Origin: Triparma columacea
Lineage: Eukaryota > Sar > Bolidophyceae > Parmales > Triparmaceae
Direction: 5' to 3'
Assembly: GCA_030267965.1 (NCBI GenBank)
Contig: BRYA01000254.1
Span: 1-25,752, forward strand
Length of the DNA: 25,752 bases
In this document: positions 24,475 to 25,752 of the stretch, piece by piece
Position numbering within the stretch: the stretch's first letter is position 1
How the letters are laid out: each line of letters begins with the position of its first letter
Position numbers and translations under genes: made by a program
Notes under the pieces: generated by a model
What the model was told of the DNA's origin: nothing
Seen by the model: only the letters and a program-made list of their open reading frames with translations
Databases searched by the model: none

Positions 24475-25752
24475 TCAACGCTTGCTTACAGTAATCTTTG
24501 GGTAATAAGCAACGGAGCCCATTTCGTTGAACCAAGTGTCGAGGACGTCTTCGTCCTGCCTTAGCTCTGCTCCTTGGTGTCCCTTTTTATCCGCGAGTTC
24601 CCTTGCCTCCTCCATGTTCCTAGCGACTACGTAGTTGTTCTCGTCCTCGTCGATGTAGTATACCGGGATCCTGTGCCCCCACCATAGCTGTCTGGATATG
24701 CACCAGTCGTGTATGTCCTCCAGCCAGTTGTACCATACCTTCTCGAACCTCGATGGTATGATGGTTATGTCCTTGTTCTTAACTGCGTCGAAAGCCTTCT
24801 TACCTATACCCTCTGTACGGACGAACCACTGGGACGATACCATGGGCTCGATTACCTCACCACCCCTCTGGCTTCTCGGGACCCTCTGCTTATGCTCCTC
24901 CTTCTTGATCGTCAGCCCCATACCAGTCATGTCCTCCCAAACCTTTTCCCTGGCTTCGAATCTGTCCAAACCTTCGTACCTCGAACCGCACTGCTTGTTC
25001 ATTGTGGCGTCCTTGTTCATTACATTGATAACCTCAAGCCCGTGCCTCTTCCCAATCGCGTAGTCGTTAACGTCGTGTCCCGGGGTGATCTTGAGTGCCC
25101 CAGTCCCAAACTCAACGTCAACGTAATCGTCGGAAATTACAGGGATAGAACGACCCATCGTAGGTACGAGTACGCGTTTCCCGACGTAGGATGAGAAACG
25201 TGGGTCTGATGGGTTGACGCATACTGCCGTGTCACCCCATATGGTCTCTGGTCGTGTTGTTGCTACTGGGAGGTAGTCATCCGGTCCCCCACCCTCAACC
25301 ATGTACTTGAAGTAGTAAAGGTTCCCCACGTCTTCCGTGTACTCAACCTCAAGGTCGCTCACCGCCGTCTTTAGTCCTGGCGCCCAGTTGACCATGTACT
25401 CCCCCCTGTATATTAGTCCCTTCTCTTCGAGTCTAACGAACGCTTCAATAGCACCAGTAGACATATCAGGGTCCATCGTGAACCTCTCCCTCGACCAGTC
25501 AGCGCTGGCACCGAGGCTACGGAGCTGACGGGTTATGTGACCACCCTGCTCCTCCTTATACTCCCACGTACGACGTAAGAACTCATCCCTACCAACCTCC
25601 TCCCTACTCGTACCCTCGGTAACTAACAACTTCTCAACTTGAAGCTGGGTGGCGATACCGGCGTGGTCGGTACCGGGGGTCCAGAGGGTAGGACGACCGC
25701 GCATACGGTGGAAGCGGGCGAGAACGTCCTGGAGAGCGACGAAGATCGCATG
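24475..25752 (-). CDS. Valyl-tRNA synthetase, 5' end outside the window and 3' half missing
   Basis: The frame enters at the window edge just inside the HxGHA signature (its HA is visible) and runs 425 codons. It shows the plant/bacterial ValRS catalytic domain with the editing insertion: LWTPGTDHAGIATQ, MVNWAPGLKTAVSDLEVEY, ATTRPETIWGDTAVCV, GALKITPGHDVNDY, VPRSQRGGEVIEPMVS, DWCISRQLWWGHRIPVYY and DEDVLDTWF. It resembles organelle-type plant ValRS. After DTWF the usual SS-x-L-x-P-F-x-x-LGWP does not appear. Instead NEMGSVAYYPKITV is followed by a possible donor (GTAAGC at about 24485) and a stop. The KMSKS loop and anticodon-binding domain are not found on this strand anywhere down to 22163. 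The gene is either truncated here or continues through an intron that would have to span the HNH gene and chimera. As seen, it could not make a working synthetase. Confidence 0.88.
   Translation of the reverse strand, partial: HAIFVALQDVLARFHRMRGRPTLWTPGTDHAGIATQLQVEKLLVTEGTSREEVGRDEFLRRTWEYKEEQGGHITRQLRSLGASADWSRERFTMDPDMSTGAIEAFVRLEEKGLIYRGEYMVNWAPGLKTAVSDLEVEYTEDVGNLYYFKYMVEGGGPDDYLPVATTRPETIWGDTAVCVNPSDPRFSSYVGKRVLVPTMGRSIPVISDDYVDVEFGTGALKITPGHDVNDYAIGKRHGLEVINVMNKDATMNKQCGSRYEGLDRFEAREKVWEDMTGMGLTIKKEEHKQRVPRSQRGGEVIEPMVSSQWFVRTEGIGKKAFDAVKNKDITIIPSRFEKVWYNWLEDIHDWCISRQLWWGHRIPVYYIDEDENNYVVARNMEEARELADKKGHQGAELRQDEDVLDTWFNEMGSVAYYPKITVSKR

Overview
This is nuclear DNA from a eukaryote with many short introns, most likely a photosynthetic stramenopile (an ochrophyte alga). 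Three things support this. Genes have GT-AG introns of about 65-575 nt. A thylakoid-lumen protein carries a secretory signal plus transit region plus lumenal signal, the layout expected for a plastid of secondary origin. There is also an alpha-proteobacterial-type (mitochondrial) FtsZ, which such algae retain. I cannot name the species. Exon joins were worked out by hand from frame, splice sites and remembered family alignments.

Layout. 1-96: start of an unknown minus-strand gene. 392-1165: PsbQ/Psb31-like lumenal protein (+). 1741-3603: bacterial-type glucokinase with a membrane tail (-). 4262-6389: DUF389 membrane protein (+). 6537-7129: secreted/ER FKBP (+). 7323-9482: RAD51 (-), 92 bp from a divergent mitochondrial-type FtsZ at 9575-11176 (+). 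11347-12971: GSTCD-type methyltransferase (+). 13012-16123: ankyrin/IQ/TPR-like protein (-). 16559-17431: repeat protein resembling axonemal microtubule-associated proteins (+). 17632-21210: TRAF-type zinc-finger/LamG protein (-). 21299-22162: Frag1/DRAM/Sfk1 membrane protein (+). 22438-22845: broken histone H3 joined to part of an HNH-associated domain (-). 23730-24341: HNH endonuclease-like gene (+). 24475-25752: valyl-tRNA synthetase lacking its 3' half and running off the window (-).

To 22.2 kb the window is a compact run of unrelated housekeeping genes with two tight divergent promoters. There is no operon logic. The last 3.5 kb is different. It is AT-richer between genes and holds inverted and direct repeats, a chimeric pseudogene, an HNH gene that shares a domain with that chimera, and a synthetase cut off after its DTWF motif. 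It looks like a rearranged, mobile-element-affected segment.

The most notable pattern is a dispersed sequence of about 120-160 bp found four times, only inside introns (one in glucokinase, three in RAD51), always in the same orientation relative to transcription. This is what an introner (intron-generating element) family would look like. The same introns carry a G tract just inside the donor and a C tract just before the acceptor, which could pair and bring the splice sites together.
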